Positions 51,848-60,455 of a DNA stretch of 60,455 nucleotides are shown piece by piece (the first letter of the stretch is position 1; each line of letters begins with the position of its first letter). Made by a program: the position numbers and the translations under genes. Below the pieces are notes generated by a model. It had not been told where the DNA came from and did no database searches. It was given only the letters and a program-made list of their open reading frames with translations. Origin of the DNA: UBA6544 sp049601975 (GTDB lineage: Bacteria; Pseudomonadota; Alphaproteobacteria; UBA8366); NCBI GenBank assembly GCA_049601975.1, contig JBMYRC010000010.1:1-60455 (forward strand), read 5' to 3'.

Positions 51848-52911
51848 CAATCGTGTTCCATGACAGCAAAGCCGGCTGTAAAGCCAGGACCCAACGCGCC
51901 GAGTAAGCTACGTCCCGATATGGGTTGTTCGAGGATACGTTTCAGCACAAACAATATTGTAGCCGCCGACATATTCCCAAAATCGCGCAAGATACTTCTG
52001 CCCACCGTCAATCCGGGGGCGGCAATATCGAAAACTTCTTCCAAAGCGTTTAGGACCTTTGCACCGCCTGGATGAAAGACGAAGTGGTCAATGGCATTAA
52101 ACGGGATTCCAACGCCCGAAAGGAACCGGTCGGTGGCGCCTCGGAGTTCCGTGCGCACCAATTGGGGAATATCGCGGCTGAACTTTACGCCCAATCCGTC
52201 GTCCTCGATTTTCCATCCCATGACATCTATGGAATTCGGCCAACAGTATTCACCCGATGCGGAAATACGATGGCCTGCGTCTCTTGTTTCGACGATGCCT
52301 GCGGCAGCGCCGTCACCGAACAGAGCTGTCGCGATAATATTGCTTTTCGAGAGGTCTGCGCCGCGAAACGTGAGACCACACAACTCCACGACCAGGAGGA
52401 GCCAACGACTCCCAGGTTCGGATTTGGCCATGGCTGCGGTCCGCGATAGGCCCAAGACGCCACCACCGCAACCTAAACCGAATAACGGTAAGCGTTGGAC
52501 GTCCCTCCGGAACGGTAAGCGTTCCATTAATTGCGCGTCGAGGCTCGGCACCGCGATACCGGTTGAAGATACGGTCACCAAACCGTCAATTTCATTCGGT
52601 GTTAACCCAGCTTCTTCGAGAGCCTGTGTCGCGACGTCTGTTAACAACTCGAGGGCATTCTCGAGAAATAGTTCTGTGCGATCCTTCCAGCCGTGCTCCT
52701 GTTCGTACCACTCCAAGGGAACACAGGAATAGCGCCGCTCTATGCCTGCATTTGAATAGGCGCCCGAAAGTCGTTCGAAGGTTTCAGGGCGTTGTTTAAA
52801 GAGGCGCTTGCCGAACGCTTGTACATCGGATTGGCCAATCTCGAAACGAGGCACGGAAGTCGCCAAGGAAATTAGGCAAGGGGAAGGCGCGTCGGAATTC
52901 GTGTTATTCAT
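51847..52911 (-). CDS. Type III polyketide synthase (chalcone/stilbene synthase family)
   Basis: A 354-residue homodimer-type synthase extending an acyl-CoA starter with malonyl-CoA. The catalytic cysteine is in LFGLGCGGGVLGLSRT near residue 146, the histidine in DHFVFHPGGAKVLNAL near residue 280, and the asparagine in LRDFGNMSAATILFVL near residue 313. The TALFGDGAAAGIVE stretch is also typical. Members usually make alkylpyrones or alkylresorcinols from fatty acyl-CoA. Together with the ICMT gene it would give methylated alkylpyrones, by analogy with Bacillus BpsAB. Confidence 0.9.
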   Translation of the reverse strand: MNNTNSDAPSPCLISLATSVPRFEIGQSDVQAFGKRLFKQRPETFERLSGAYSNAGIERRYSCVPLEWYEQEHGWKDRTELFLENALELLTDVATQALEEAGLTPNEIDGLVTVSSTGIAVPSLDAQLMERLPFRRDVQRLPLFGLGCGGGVLGLSRTAAMAKSEPGSRWLLLVVELCGLTFRGADLSKSNIIATALFGDGAAAGIVETRDAGHRISASGEYCWPNSIDVMGWKIEDDGLGVKFSRDIPQLVRTELRGATDRFLSGVGIPFNAIDHFVFHPGGAKVLNALEEVFDIAAPGLTVGRSILRDFGNMSAATILFVLKRILEQPISGRSLLGALGPGFTAGFAVMEHD

Positions 52912-52982
52912 GTCTGCATGTTATGCGATGGTTGGGCGAAGCGATAAAGAGGCAATTATACGACACCGGTGAATCAAAGATC

Positions 52983-52998
52983 AGTGATATCGGTCACA
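52983..52998. promoter_or_regulatory. CRP/FNR-type operator
   Basis: AGTGA-N6-TCACA at 52983-52998 matches the CRP consensus TGTGA-N6-TCACA in nine of ten positions. It sits in the divergent gap, 72 bases before the PKS start and 86 before the DUF502 start, a normal place for a Crp-family regulator site. A Crp/Fnr gene, interrupted, lies on the same strand beyond PKS-ICMT. Confidence 0.5.
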
Positions 52999-53033
52999 AA
53001 CTCCTTTGGATGTTTGTTGTCTGACTTAAGCGC

Positions 53034-53066
53034 CCCTATATAGGGAGTCCGAGAATTGCGCTCGGA
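53034..53066 (+). promoter_or_regulatory. Palindrome and short hairpin upstream of the DUF502 gene
   Basis: CCCTATATAGGG at 53034-53045 is a perfect 12-base palindrome. It is followed by TCCGAG (53048-53053) and CTCGGA (53061-53066), a 6-bp stem in the DUF502 leader. The palindrome may be an operator or part of the promoter. Confidence 0.4.
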
Positions 53067-53083
53067 AATTCTAGGGCGAAGAA

Positions 53084-53872
53084 ATGGCACTCAAGAAAGT
53101 TGTCGGCAGGTCTCGTCGTAGGCGAGCCAAAGCGGTCCTCAGGGTAGGCGTGCTGGGAAAGGTCAGAGCGTATTTCTTTGCCGGCATTTTGGTTCTGATG
53201 CCGGTTGCCGTTACGATCACTTTGGCACTCTGGTTTATTGAATTTGTCGATAGCCATATTGTCCCGTTGATTCCGCATAATTGGAACCCGAATACGTATA
53301 TTCAGGATTATTTCGGCATCACACTAAGTGTGCCGGGTGTCGGAGTCGTTGTTCTGGCAATTGTCATTACGCTTGTCGGTGCCTTGACCGCAGGCTTTCT
53401 CGGGCGGTTTATCGTTCGGACCGGCGAGAGAATTGTAAATAGAATGCCCGTCGTGCGCTCGATTTACAGTGCATCTAAACAAATACTAGAGACCGTCTTC
53501 CGTGATCAATCGGAGGCATTTCGAGAAGCGGTATTGGTGGAATATCCACGCCGAGATGCATGGACAATCGGTTTCATCACGGGCCAGACGACGGGCGAAG
53601 TCCAGGAACGAACGCCCGATGAAGTTGTTAATGTCTATGTGCCGACGACGCCGAACCCGACATCGGGTTTTCTCCTCTACATTCCAGTAAAAGATGTGAA
53701 GCCGCTGGATATGTCGGTAGAGGATGCGGTGAAAATGGTGATTTCTGTGGGTATGGTGACGCCGGCCTATAATCGGGACGCTGGGCGGGGCAAAGAGGGT
53801 CTTTCAACGCTTGAAAGCGATCCAGACTCGCCTGAAGCGGACGATAGCTTGGAGGTTCCGTCCAAAACTTAA
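53084..53872 (+). CDS. DUF502 domain inner membrane protein
   Basis: A 262-residue membrane protein with a basic N-terminus (VVGRSRRRRAKAVLRVG) and two transmembrane helices, YFFAGILVLMPVAVTITLALWF and VPGVGVVVLAIVITLVGALTAGFLGRFIV. The conserved block RMPVVRSIYSASKQILETVF follows, then a soluble domain containing YVPTTPNPTSGFLLYIPVKD. The family role is unknown. Adjacent placement to recG is common in alphaproteobacteria; here the genes converge and overlap by four bases. Confidence 0.87.
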   Translation: MALKKVVGRSRRRRAKAVLRVGVLGKVRAYFFAGILVLMPVAVTITLALWFIEFVDSHIVPLIPHNWNPNTYIQDYFGITLSVPGVGVVVLAIVITLVGALTAGFLGRFIVRTGERIVNRMPVVRSIYSASKQILETVFRDQSEAFREAVLVEYPRRDAWTIGFITGQTTGEVQERTPDEVVNVYVPTTPNPTSGFLLYIPVKDVKPLDMSVEDAVKMVISVGMVTPAYNRDAGRGKEGLSTLESDPDSPEADDSLEVPSKT

Positions 53873-55950
53873 CCGGATCGAAGGTTTAGCACTGCCGCGT
53901 CACGTTCGAACAAATAGAGCAGTACACGAAGCGACGCTCCTCGTTGCGATTGTAAATTTGGGTCGCGGTTCAGGATCAATTTTGCATCGTCGCGTGCGGC
54001 GGCAAGTAGCTCGCCGTGCACCGCTAAATCCGCAAGGCGAAAGGCGGGGAGGCCGCTTTGCCGGGTGCCCAAAATTTCACCGCCACCTCGCAGCCTTAGG
54101 TCTTCTTCCGCGATCCGGAAGCCGTCTTCTGTCTCCCGCATAATCTTCAGGCGCGCTCGCGCTGTTTCTCCCAATGGAGCAGCGAATAGCAGTAAACACG
54201 ACGAATGGTCGGAGCCACGGCCGACACGTCCGCGAAGTTGATGCAATTGAGCGAGCCCGAACCGTTCTGCATGCTCGATGATCATGACAGTGGCGTCTGG
54301 TACATCGACACCAACCTCTATCACAGTTGTTGCGACCAACACCTTCGCGTCGCCATCCGTGAATCGTTGCATTGCAGCATTTTTTTCGGCCGCTTTCATG
54401 CGACCGTGAACGACGGTGACGCGATCTCCGAAACGCGTTTTTAAATGGGCGTAGCGTTCTTCCGCTGCCGCTAAATCAATGTTTTCCGATTCCTCCACCA
54501 GCGGACAGACCCAATAGGCTTTGGCACCGTTGGACAAATGTCTATCGAGTGCATCAACGACCTCGCTCAATCTATCCAAGGGGACAGTTCTGGTGTCAAT
54601 TGGCTTACGACCCGCTGGTTTTTCCCGCAATTGCGAGGCTTCCAAATCACCATACGCGGTGAGTAGCAAGGTCCGTGGAATCGGTGTGGCGGTCATCACA
54701 AGAACATCGACGCCTTTCCCCTTGGCTGCGAGATTAAGGCGTTGATGGACGCCGAACCGATGTTGTTCGTCTATCACCGCCACCATTAAATCCTGTAGTC
54801 GGACGGTTTCCTGGAACAATGCGTGTGTGCCAATGATAATATCGATCTCGCCGGACTCGAGTTCGTCGAGTATTTCCTTCCGCGCTTTAGCTTTTCCGCG
54901 CCCGGTTAAGACGGCGGCTTTTAAACCTATGGCCGAGACCAACGGCTCGATGGTTGCCATATGTTGGCGCGCCAAAATTTCTGTTGGTGCCATGAGAGCA
55001 GCCTGGCCGCCGCATTCAATGGCTTCAAGCATGGCAAAGAGTGCCACAATCGTCTTGCCGCTACCGACATCGCCTTGTAGCAAACGCAACATAGCCGAAG
55101 GTTTCGCCATATCTGCGGCGATCTCGGCCAGAGCCATACGTTGTGAGCCGGTTAATTCAAATGGTAACGATTGCATCACCTGGCGATTCAATCGTCCGTC
55201 ACCTTTAATCGAACGCCCTGGGCGGTTTTTCATTTTTGCTCGGATGATCTGCAGTGCCAATTGATTAGCGAGGAGCTCGTCATACGCCAAGCGGGCGCGG
55301 ACTGGTGTATCTGCCGAAAGCGCACCTTCGCCGTCCGGCGCATGTACCGTGCGCAAGGCGTTCGCCCAATTTGGCCAATTCTGACGCCCTAGATAGGCCG
55401 CATCTTGCCATTCTGGCAGGGCTGGAAGGCCTTCGAGCGCGCCCCTAACTGCCTTTCCGAATGTCTTTAATGTGAGTCCTTCCGTCAGCGGGTAGACCGG
55501 CTCGACCAAAGGCAGATCCTTTGCGTCGTCCGGTGCCAGCACATAATCGGGATGGGTGATTTGTGTCTCGTCACGGAATCGATCGACCGCGCCGCTGACG
55601 ATGCGAAGTTCGCCTTCGGGCAAAATTCGGCGCAGATAATCCTCACGGGCATGAAAATACACCAGAGTCAGGTCGTCGGTTCCGTCTGTGCATCGCACAC
55701 GATATGGTTGGCGTTTGGTGCGTGACGGTTCATGCTTTCCCACGGTCAGGGTTAGCGTCACGATCTTGCCGGTCTCGGCTGCACTGATATGCGGTACGAT
55801 GTGGCGGTCGATGATTTCGCGCGGTAGATGCCACAGGATATCAACCACGTTCGGGCCAGTCAGGCGCTCGATCAACTTGGCAATTCGCGGACCGACCCCT
55901 GTCAGTGCCGTCGACGGTCGAAACAATGGGTTGAGTATCGGTGGTCGCAC
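53869..55950 (-). CDS. recG: ATP-dependent DNA helicase RecG
   Basis: A 693-residue branch-migration helicase that remodels stalled forks. The N-terminal wedge is an OB fold (residues 50-150). Helicase motif I is LLQGDVGSGKTIVALFAM near residue 290, motif II VIDEQHRFGVHQ, motif III LVMTATPIPRTLLLT, and motif VI QLHQLRGRVGRGSDHSSCLL near residue 575. The start is GTG at 55950. Length is normal. Confidence 0.95.
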   Translation of the reverse strand: MRPPILNPLFRPSTALTGVGPRIAKLIERLTGPNVVDILWHLPREIIDRHIVPHISAAETGKIVTLTLTVGKHEPSRTKRQPYRVRCTDGTDDLTLVYFHAREDYLRRILPEGELRIVSGAVDRFRDETQITHPDYVLAPDDAKDLPLVEPVYPLTEGLTLKTFGKAVRGALEGLPALPEWQDAAYLGRQNWPNWANALRTVHAPDGEGALSADTPVRARLAYDELLANQLALQIIRAKMKNRPGRSIKGDGRLNRQVMQSLPFELTGSQRMALAEIAADMAKPSAMLRLLQGDVGSGKTIVALFAMLEAIECGGQAALMAPTEILARQHMATIEPLVSAIGLKAAVLTGRGKAKARKEILDELESGEIDIIIGTHALFQETVRLQDLMVAVIDEQHRFGVHQRLNLAAKGKGVDVLVMTATPIPRTLLLTAYGDLEASQLREKPAGRKPIDTRTVPLDRLSEVVDALDRHLSNGAKAYWVCPLVEESENIDLAAAEERYAHLKTRFGDRVTVVHGRMKAAEKNAAMQRFTDGDAKVLVATTVIEVGVDVPDATVMIIEHAERFGLAQLHQLRGRVGRGSDHSSCLLLFAAPLGETARARLKIMRETEDGFRIAEEDLRLRGGGEILGTRQSGLPAFRLADLAVHGELLAAARDDAKLILNRDPNLQSQRGASLRVLLYLFERDAAVLNLRSG

Positions 55951-56080
55951 AGGTAAATCCCAGGTTCTCCGCTGACGTTTGACGAGTTTACTTCAGCAGG
56001 ATGGAGAGGCAACGTGAGATCACTGTTTTACCCAACCGCGAAAGCGCCATATATGCTAACCGTTAAAGGATAGGGGACCG

Positions 56081-56371
56081 ATGGACAATCCTTCTGAAAG
56101 CATAGAGATAAAGCGGAAGCGGCTGTTGTTCCGCAGCAAGCATCGCGGCACAAAGGAAATGGATATCCTGATTGGCGGATATTACGAAGATAACATGGAA
56201 AGCTTCTCCCCCGAGGAATTGGCGGATTTCGAGGCAGTGCTCGAATACCCCGATGACGATTTGTATTCATGGGCGCTGGAGCGGGCACCGGTACCGCCGG
56301 AATTTTCGTCGCCGATCCTGCAAGGTTTTATCGACAGCGTAAAGCGTCGTGGAGACGGCTCATCTCATTGA
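56081..56371 (+). CDS. sdhE: FAD assembly factor SdhE (succinate dehydrogenase assembly factor 2)
   Basis: A 96-residue protein that helps insert covalent FAD into succinate dehydrogenase. The core is RLLFRSKHRGTKEMDILIGGYYEDNM, holding the RGxxE motif, then FEAVLEYPDDDLYSWAL. Length is right for the family. Its last bases overlap the mfd start. A position between recG and mfd is conserved in alphaproteobacteria. Confidence 0.93.
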   Translation: MDNPSESIEIKRKRLLFRSKHRGTKEMDILIGGYYEDNMESFSPEELADFEAVLEYPDDDLYSWALERAPVPPEFSSPILQGFIDSVKRRGDGSSH

Positions 56372-59300
56372 TCGAGAACTTGCCCGAAACGGGCCGGGTT
56401 GTCGCAACGGGGGCACCGGAAGGCTACGACGCTCTCGTATTGTGCGAGCAATCCCGTAAACGTCGGGTCCTGCATATCTGCCGCGACGATTCGCGGATGG
56501 CGACATTATCTGCGGCCGTGCGGTTTTTTGCGCCGAATTTGGATGTGGTGGAATTTCCGGCATGGGATTGTCTGCCCTATGACCGCGTGTCGCCCAATCC
56601 GGAGATTGTAGCGCGCCGATTAGATGCTTTAAGCGGCTTGTCGGTAAGTCCTGAAACGGGCCTTGTCCTTACGACGGTAAGTGCGGTGCTGCAACGGGTG
56701 CCTGCACACGAGTTGTTCGAGAAGGGTGGCTTGGCGGCAACCGTGGGCGACAGTATCTCGCAAGCGGAATTTTCGACCTATTTTCAGCGCAATGGTTATC
56801 GGCGCGCCGCCACCGTGCGCGAGCCGGGTGAATTCGCATTTCGCGGCGGTATTGTCGATGTCTATTCACCGGGATCCGAGCAACCGTATCGGCTGGATTT
56901 CTTTGGGGATGAGCTCGAATCGATTCGCAGTTTCGATCCGATGACCCAACGCACAGCAAGCACGACAGAGAGCTTTGTTTTGGGGCCGGTTAGTGAAATC
57001 GCATTTGATACGGAATCAATGGAAAGGTTCCGAGAAGGGTATCGATTGCAGTTCGGTCCGCCGGTGGGCTTGGACCCGCTCTACGAGGCGGTGAGCGCCG
57101 GAGCACATCATCCGGGCGTGGAACATTGGTTGCCACTGTTCAATACCACACTTGAAACGCTGTTCGACTACGTTCCAAATTCCCTTATAACCCTCGACCA
57201 TGAAGCCGAGCAGGCCATTGATGCTCGCTTCGAACTGATTGCGGACTTCTATGAAGCGCGGCGTGAAATGATGCCGGCGACCGTTCGTGACGCCAATGAG
57301 GATGTCCCACCTTATAAACCGCTGCCGCCGGACTTGCTCTATCTGAGCGAGGAGGAATGGGAGAAAGCGGTCGATGCACGACCCGTTTTTGCATTCTTCC
57401 CTCTCGCTGCTGGCCCGCAAGGAGAGACGACAATCGATCTTGGTGGTCGAAGGACAGGTGACTTTACGGAAGCGCGGCATAGACCTGACGTGAACCTATT
57501 CGACGTCTTCCGAGACCGTGTGAGTGGGGAGAAAGAGCGTAAGGTTGTTGTTTTTGCTTACAGTAACGGATCTAGGGATCGTCTTTTGGGGCTCTTGAAA
57601 GATCATGGTGTCTCCCGTGTCGATGTCATCGAGACTTGGGAAGAATTGACGGAGCGCCAGATCGGTTCGGTTTCAATTGCGGCCCTCGATATCGCGCGCG
57701 GTTTCTCTACACCAGATATCTTGGCGTTCAGCGAACAGGATATCCTGGGCGAACGCATGGCGCGACCGTCACGCAGACGGCGGCGAGCGGAAGAATTTAT
57801 CTCTGAAGCGTCGAGCCTCGCTGATGGTGATTTAATCGTCCATATCGATCATGGTGTCGGACGTTTCGTTCGCTTGGAGACGCTGGATGTCGATGGCAGG
57901 CAACACGATTGCCTGACAGTGGAGTACAACGGCGGCGACCGGCTCTATGTGCCCGTTGAGAATATCGATGTGTTATCGCGCTTCGGCAGTGAAGAATCTG
58001 CTGGCCAGCTGGACAGGCTCGGCGGAGCCGCATGGCAGGCGCGCAAGGCCCGGGTCAAGGAACGCATCCGGATTATTGCCGAATCGCTATTGAAGACGGC
58101 GGCGGAGAGAGAACTGAAACGGACCGAGGCGATAGAATTGCCGGAAGATGGTTCATTCCAGGAGTTCTGCGCCGAATTCGCCTGGACGGAAACGGACGAT
58201 CAGATGAGCGCAATCGAGGACGTTATTGGCGACCTTGGTTCCGGCCGGCCGATGGACCGTTTGATTTGTGGCGATGTCGGTTTCGGAAAGACGGAAGTGG
58301 CTCTCCGTGCTGCATTTGTCGCCGCTATGTCAGGCAAACAGGTGGCAATGGTTGTGCCGACAACACTCTTAGCACGCCAACATTTTGCTACGGTTCTCGA
58401 ACGCTTTAAGGGATTGCCGGTAAAGCTGGGCCAAATGTCGCGCATGGTGAGCGGTAAACAGGCGCAGGCCGTGCGGGATGGTATCGAAAGTGGTGAAATT
58501 GATATTGTCGTTGGAACCCACGCATTGCTCGGAAAATCGGTCAAATTCAATAATCTCGGTCTGCTCGTTATTGATGAGGAGCAGCATTTCGGGGTCGGTC
58601 AAAAGGAACGCCTCAAGCAATTGCGTGCCGATGTGCACGTCTTGACGTTAACGGCGACACCGATTCCGCGAACGTTGCAAATGGCACTTGCCGGGGTCCG
58701 CGAGATGAGCATCATCGCGACGCCACCCGTCGACCGTTTGGCTGTCCGCACATTCGTGCTGCCATACGATCCGGTGGTGATGCGAGAGGCCATTCAACGC
58801 GAACGGTTCCGGGGCGGGCAAGTATTCTATGTCTGTCCCCGCATCGCTGATCTGGATCATGTCCACCGCCGCCTGACAGAACTGGTCCCGGATGCAAAGT
58901 TGGCGTTAGCACATGGTCAAATGCCGACTGCGGATCTGGAAGAGGTCATGAGCGGTTTCGTTGAGGGCCGTTTCGACATATTGCTGAGCACGCATATCGT
59001 TGAGGCCGGGCTCGATATTCCCAAGGCTAACACGATCATTGTCCACAGAGCCGACCGGTTCGGTCTGTCGCAACTGTATCAATTGCGCGGTCGGGTTGGG
59101 CGCTCGAAGACGCGAGCTTATGCTTATCTGACACTACCACCGGGTCAGACGGTCACACCCACCGCAATGCGCCGGTTGGAGGTCATGCAGGCCCTCGATA
59201 CACTAGGGGCCGGCTTCTCGCTCGCCAGTCATGATCTTGATATTCGCGGTGCAGGTAATCTTTTGGGCGATGAGCAATCGGGTCATATTCGTGAGGTCGG

Positions 59301-59829
59301 TGTTGAGCTCTACCAACATATGCTGGAAGAAACGATTGCGAAATTGCGAGAGACTGGCGGGGCGTCCGAAGAAGAGGCATGGACGCCGCAAATTTCGCTC
59401 GGCACGTCGGTTTTAATTCCGGAAAAATATGTTGCCGATCTCTCCGTGCGGCTCGGGCTTTACCGACGGTTGTCGATGCTAATCGGACAGGCTGAAATCG
59501 AGGCGTTCGCAGCAGAAATGATCGACCGTTTTGGCCCACTGCCGCAGGAGGTGGAAAATCTGCTTGAAGTGATGGCGGTGAAGCAACTGTGCCGGATCGC
59601 AGGTGTCGAGACCATCGATGCGGGGCCCAAGGGTGCGGTTTTATCGTTCCACAACAACACGCCACCAAGTCCGGAACGGTTGATCGGATATATGCAGACG
59701 AAATTCCGCTCCATCAAGTTACGACCGGATCAGAAGTTGGTCTATTTGCAGGATTGGTCATCACCCGACCTACGGGTTAAAGGCGCACATAGCTTGCTGT
59801 CGGATTTAGCGGAATTGGTCGAAGGCTAA
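56368..59829 (+). CDS. mfd: Transcription-repair coupling factor Mfd
   Basis: An 1153-residue translocase that removes stalled RNA polymerase and recruits UvrA. The N-terminal UvrB-like region carries VVEFPAWDCLPYDRVSPNP. The CarD-like RNA-polymerase-interacting domain starts LIVHIDHGVGRFVRLE near residue 490. Helicase motifs are ICGDVGFGKTEVALRAAF near residue 632, LLVIDEEQHFGVGQ, LTATPIPRTLQMAL and QLYQLRGRVGRSKTRAYAYL, and a C-terminal TRCF domain ends the protein. The best start is TTG 56368, overlapping the sdhE stop; the open frame further upstream lies inside sdhE. Confidence 0.95.
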   Translation: MIENLPETGRVVATGAPEGYDALVLCEQSRKRRVLHICRDDSRMATLSAAVRFFAPNLDVVEFPAWDCLPYDRVSPNPEIVARRLDALSGLSVSPETGLVLTTVSAVLQRVPAHELFEKGGLAATVGDSISQAEFSTYFQRNGYRRAATVREPGEFAFRGGIVDVYSPGSEQPYRLDFFGDELESIRSFDPMTQRTASTTESFVLGPVSEIAFDTESMERFREGYRLQFGPPVGLDPLYEAVSAGAHHPGVEHWLPLFNTTLETLFDYVPNSLITLDHEAEQAIDARFELIADFYEARREMMPATVRDANEDVPPYKPLPPDLLYLSEEEWEKAVDARPVFAFFPLAAGPQGETTIDLGGRRTGDFTEARHRPDVNLFDVFRDRVSGEKERKVVVFAYSNGSRDRLLGLLKDHGVSRVDVIETWEELTERQIGSVSIAALDIARGFSTPDILAFSEQDILGERMARPSRRRRRAEEFISEASSLADGDLIVHIDHGVGRFVRLETLDVDGRQHDCLTVEYNGGDRLYVPVENIDVLSRFGSEESAGQLDRLGGAAWQARKARVKERIRIIAESLLKTAAERELKRTEAIELPEDGSFQEFCAEFAWTETDDQMSAIEDVIGDLGSGRPMDRLICGDVGFGKTEVALRAAFVAAMSGKQVAMVVPTTLLARQHFATVLERFKGLPVKLGQMSRMVSGKQAQAVRDGIESGEIDIVVGTHALLGKSVKFNNLGLLVIDEEQHFGVGQKERLKQLRADVHVLTLTATPIPRTLQMALAGVREMSIIATPPVDRLAVRTFVLPYDPVVMREAIQRERFRGGQVFYVCPRIADLDHVHRRLTELVPDAKLALAHGQMPTADLEEVMSGFVEGRFDILLSTHIVEAGLDIPKANTIIVHRADRFGLSQLYQLRGRVGRSKTRAYAYLTLPPGQTVTPTAMRRLEVMQALDTLGAGFSLASHDLDIRGAGNLLGDEQSGHIREVGVELYQHMLEETIAKLRETGGASEEEAWTPQISLGTSVLIPEKYVADLSVRLGLYRRLSMLIGQAEIEAFAAEMIDRFGPLPQEVENLLEVMAVKQLCRIAGVETIDAGPKGAVLSFHNNTPPSPERLIGYMQTKFRSIKLRPDQKLVYLQDWSSPDLRVKGAHSLLSDLAELVEG

Positions 59830-60455
59830 GCGTTACCCATCTTTTTTTGTAGTGCATCGGGTTTTTGAGCCAATAGCAGATCGAAGAGGGGGTAGAACGC
59901 CTCCGGCTCCTGAGCTCCAGATACCGCATATTGCTGATTGAGAATATAGAAGGGCACGCTTTGTATACCGAGTTGACGGGCCTGCATATCTTCCGATTTG
60001 ACGGCGTCGACGTCTTCATCACTCTTAAGGAATACCGCCGCTTCATCCGGATTTAGTCCGGCTTCTGCGCTTATTGCGATTAAGGTCTCGATATCCCCTA
60101 TATTTCGACCATCCAGGAAATATGCATTGAACAATTGTTCAACAATTCTGTCCTGTGCATTGGACCGAGTTGCAAACCGGATCAAACGGTGCGCTGCAAT
60201 AGTATTCGGCGTGATCTTGATCCGGTCAAACTCGAACTGGATTCCAGCGAGTTCGCCGACACCCGAGATATTGTCGTAGAGCCGCCGCGCGTTATCCGGG
60301 TTGCCGAATTTCAGGGCTAGGTATTCTTCTCTCCCCATACCGTCGCGCGGCATCATGGGGTTGAGCTGGAAACTATGCCAATGGATCTCAATTTCGATAT
60401 CCGGACGGATCGATAGTGCCTCTTCGAGACGTCGCTTTCCGATAAAGCACCATGG
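59826..60455 (-). CDS. DsbA family oxidoreductase (FrnE-like), 5' end beyond window
   Basis: A thioredoxin-fold protein whose start lies off the right edge. The frame stays open to 60455 and begins PWCFIGKRRLEEALSIRPDI, so the CxxC-type active site (CPWC) is at the boundary. Residues FQLNPMMPRDGMGREEY match the FrnE/2-hydroxychromene isomerase-like DsbA subgroup, and GIQSVPFYILNQQYAVSGAQ carries the cis-proline loop near the C-terminus. It is cytosolic in related bacteria. Its stop overlaps that of mfd on the other strand. Confidence 0.88.
   Translation of the reverse strand, partial: PWCFIGKRRLEEALSIRPDIEIEIHWHSFQLNPMMPRDGMGREEYLALKFGNPDNARRLYDNISGVGELAGIQFEFDRIKITPNTIAAHRLIRFATRSNAQDRIVEQLFNAYFLDGRNIGDIETLIAISAEAGLNPDEAAVFLKSDEDVDAVKSEDMQARQLGIQSVPFYILNQQYAVSGAQEPEAFYPLFDLLLAQKPDALQKKMGNA

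Noticed and set aside
56269..56367. N-terminal part of the mfd frame inside sdhE
   Set aside because: It lies in a different frame of the sdhE coding sequence; TTG 56368 overlapping the sdhE stop gives the normal Mfd length.
1..60455. CRISPR arrays, complete insertion sequences, rRNA genes
   Set aside because: No regularly spaced repeats, transposase motifs with terminal repeats, or rRNA sequence were seen on reading the window.

Overview
The window looks like chromosomal DNA of an alphaproteobacterium, most like the Rhodospirillales group. GC content is moderate apart from one AT-rich patch. The evidence is gene content and order: a PopZ-type pole organizer (DUF2497) next to tolC, ErpA, folate-dependent TrmFO, a SPOR-nagZ-S2P-scpA-scpB-tatABC-serS-surE-pcm-LysM/M23 run, yajC-secD-secF followed by a Mth938-like gene, ssb-gyrA-coaD, and DUF502/recG/sdhE/mfd. 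No species assignment is attempted.

Layout. 1-530: tRNA-Asn and tRNA-Cys on the minus strand. 531-7016: a PCMT-like protein, TolC, PopZ, enoyl-CoA hydratase, a methyltransferase and an IlvD/Edd dehydratase. 7353-12196: a tightly packed five-gene operon that appears to make and activate an unusual ulosonic (sialic-acid-like) sugar. It encodes a methyltransferase, a Gfo/Idh oxidoreductase, a NeuA-type cytidylyltransferase, a NeuB-type synthase fused to SAF and cupin domains, and a HAD phosphatase. 12203-31729: housekeeping genes for DNA repair, Fe-S assembly, arginyl- and seryl-tRNA synthesis, peptidoglycan recycling, chromosome condensation, Tat export and Sec export. 31803-42870: a PuuD-like membrane protein, a phytoene-synthase-fold protein, an SDR, trmFO, uvrA, ssb, gyrA and coaD. 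43110-45650: one polypeptide combining a GT4 glycosyltransferase with a Wzx-like flippase.

46288-50395 is an accessory patch. It opens with a response-regulator stump, followed by strongly AT-rich genes: the tRNA 2-selenouridine synthase MnmH, a broken LspA-like gene joined to an HTH domain, and a small secreted protein. An unknown charged protein follows, and the patch ends at the 3' end of a tRNA-Lys gene. I see no integrase. 50534-52911 holds a Crp/Fnr regulator interrupted by one in-frame TGA, then an ICMT-type methyltransferase and a type III polyketide synthase that probably act as a pair. A CRP-type palindrome lies in the divergent gap upstream of the synthase. 53084-60455: DUF502, recG, sdhE, mfd and a DsbA/FrnE-like gene cut by the window end.

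The most unusual items are the fused NeuB-SAF-cupin operon, the glycosyltransferase-flippase fusion, the split LspA-like gene beside tRNA-Lys, the Crp gene with a single nonsense codon, and the association of Mth938/NDUFAF3-like and NDUFAF6-like proteins with the Sec operon. All functional statements rest on reading motifs by eye; no database search was run.
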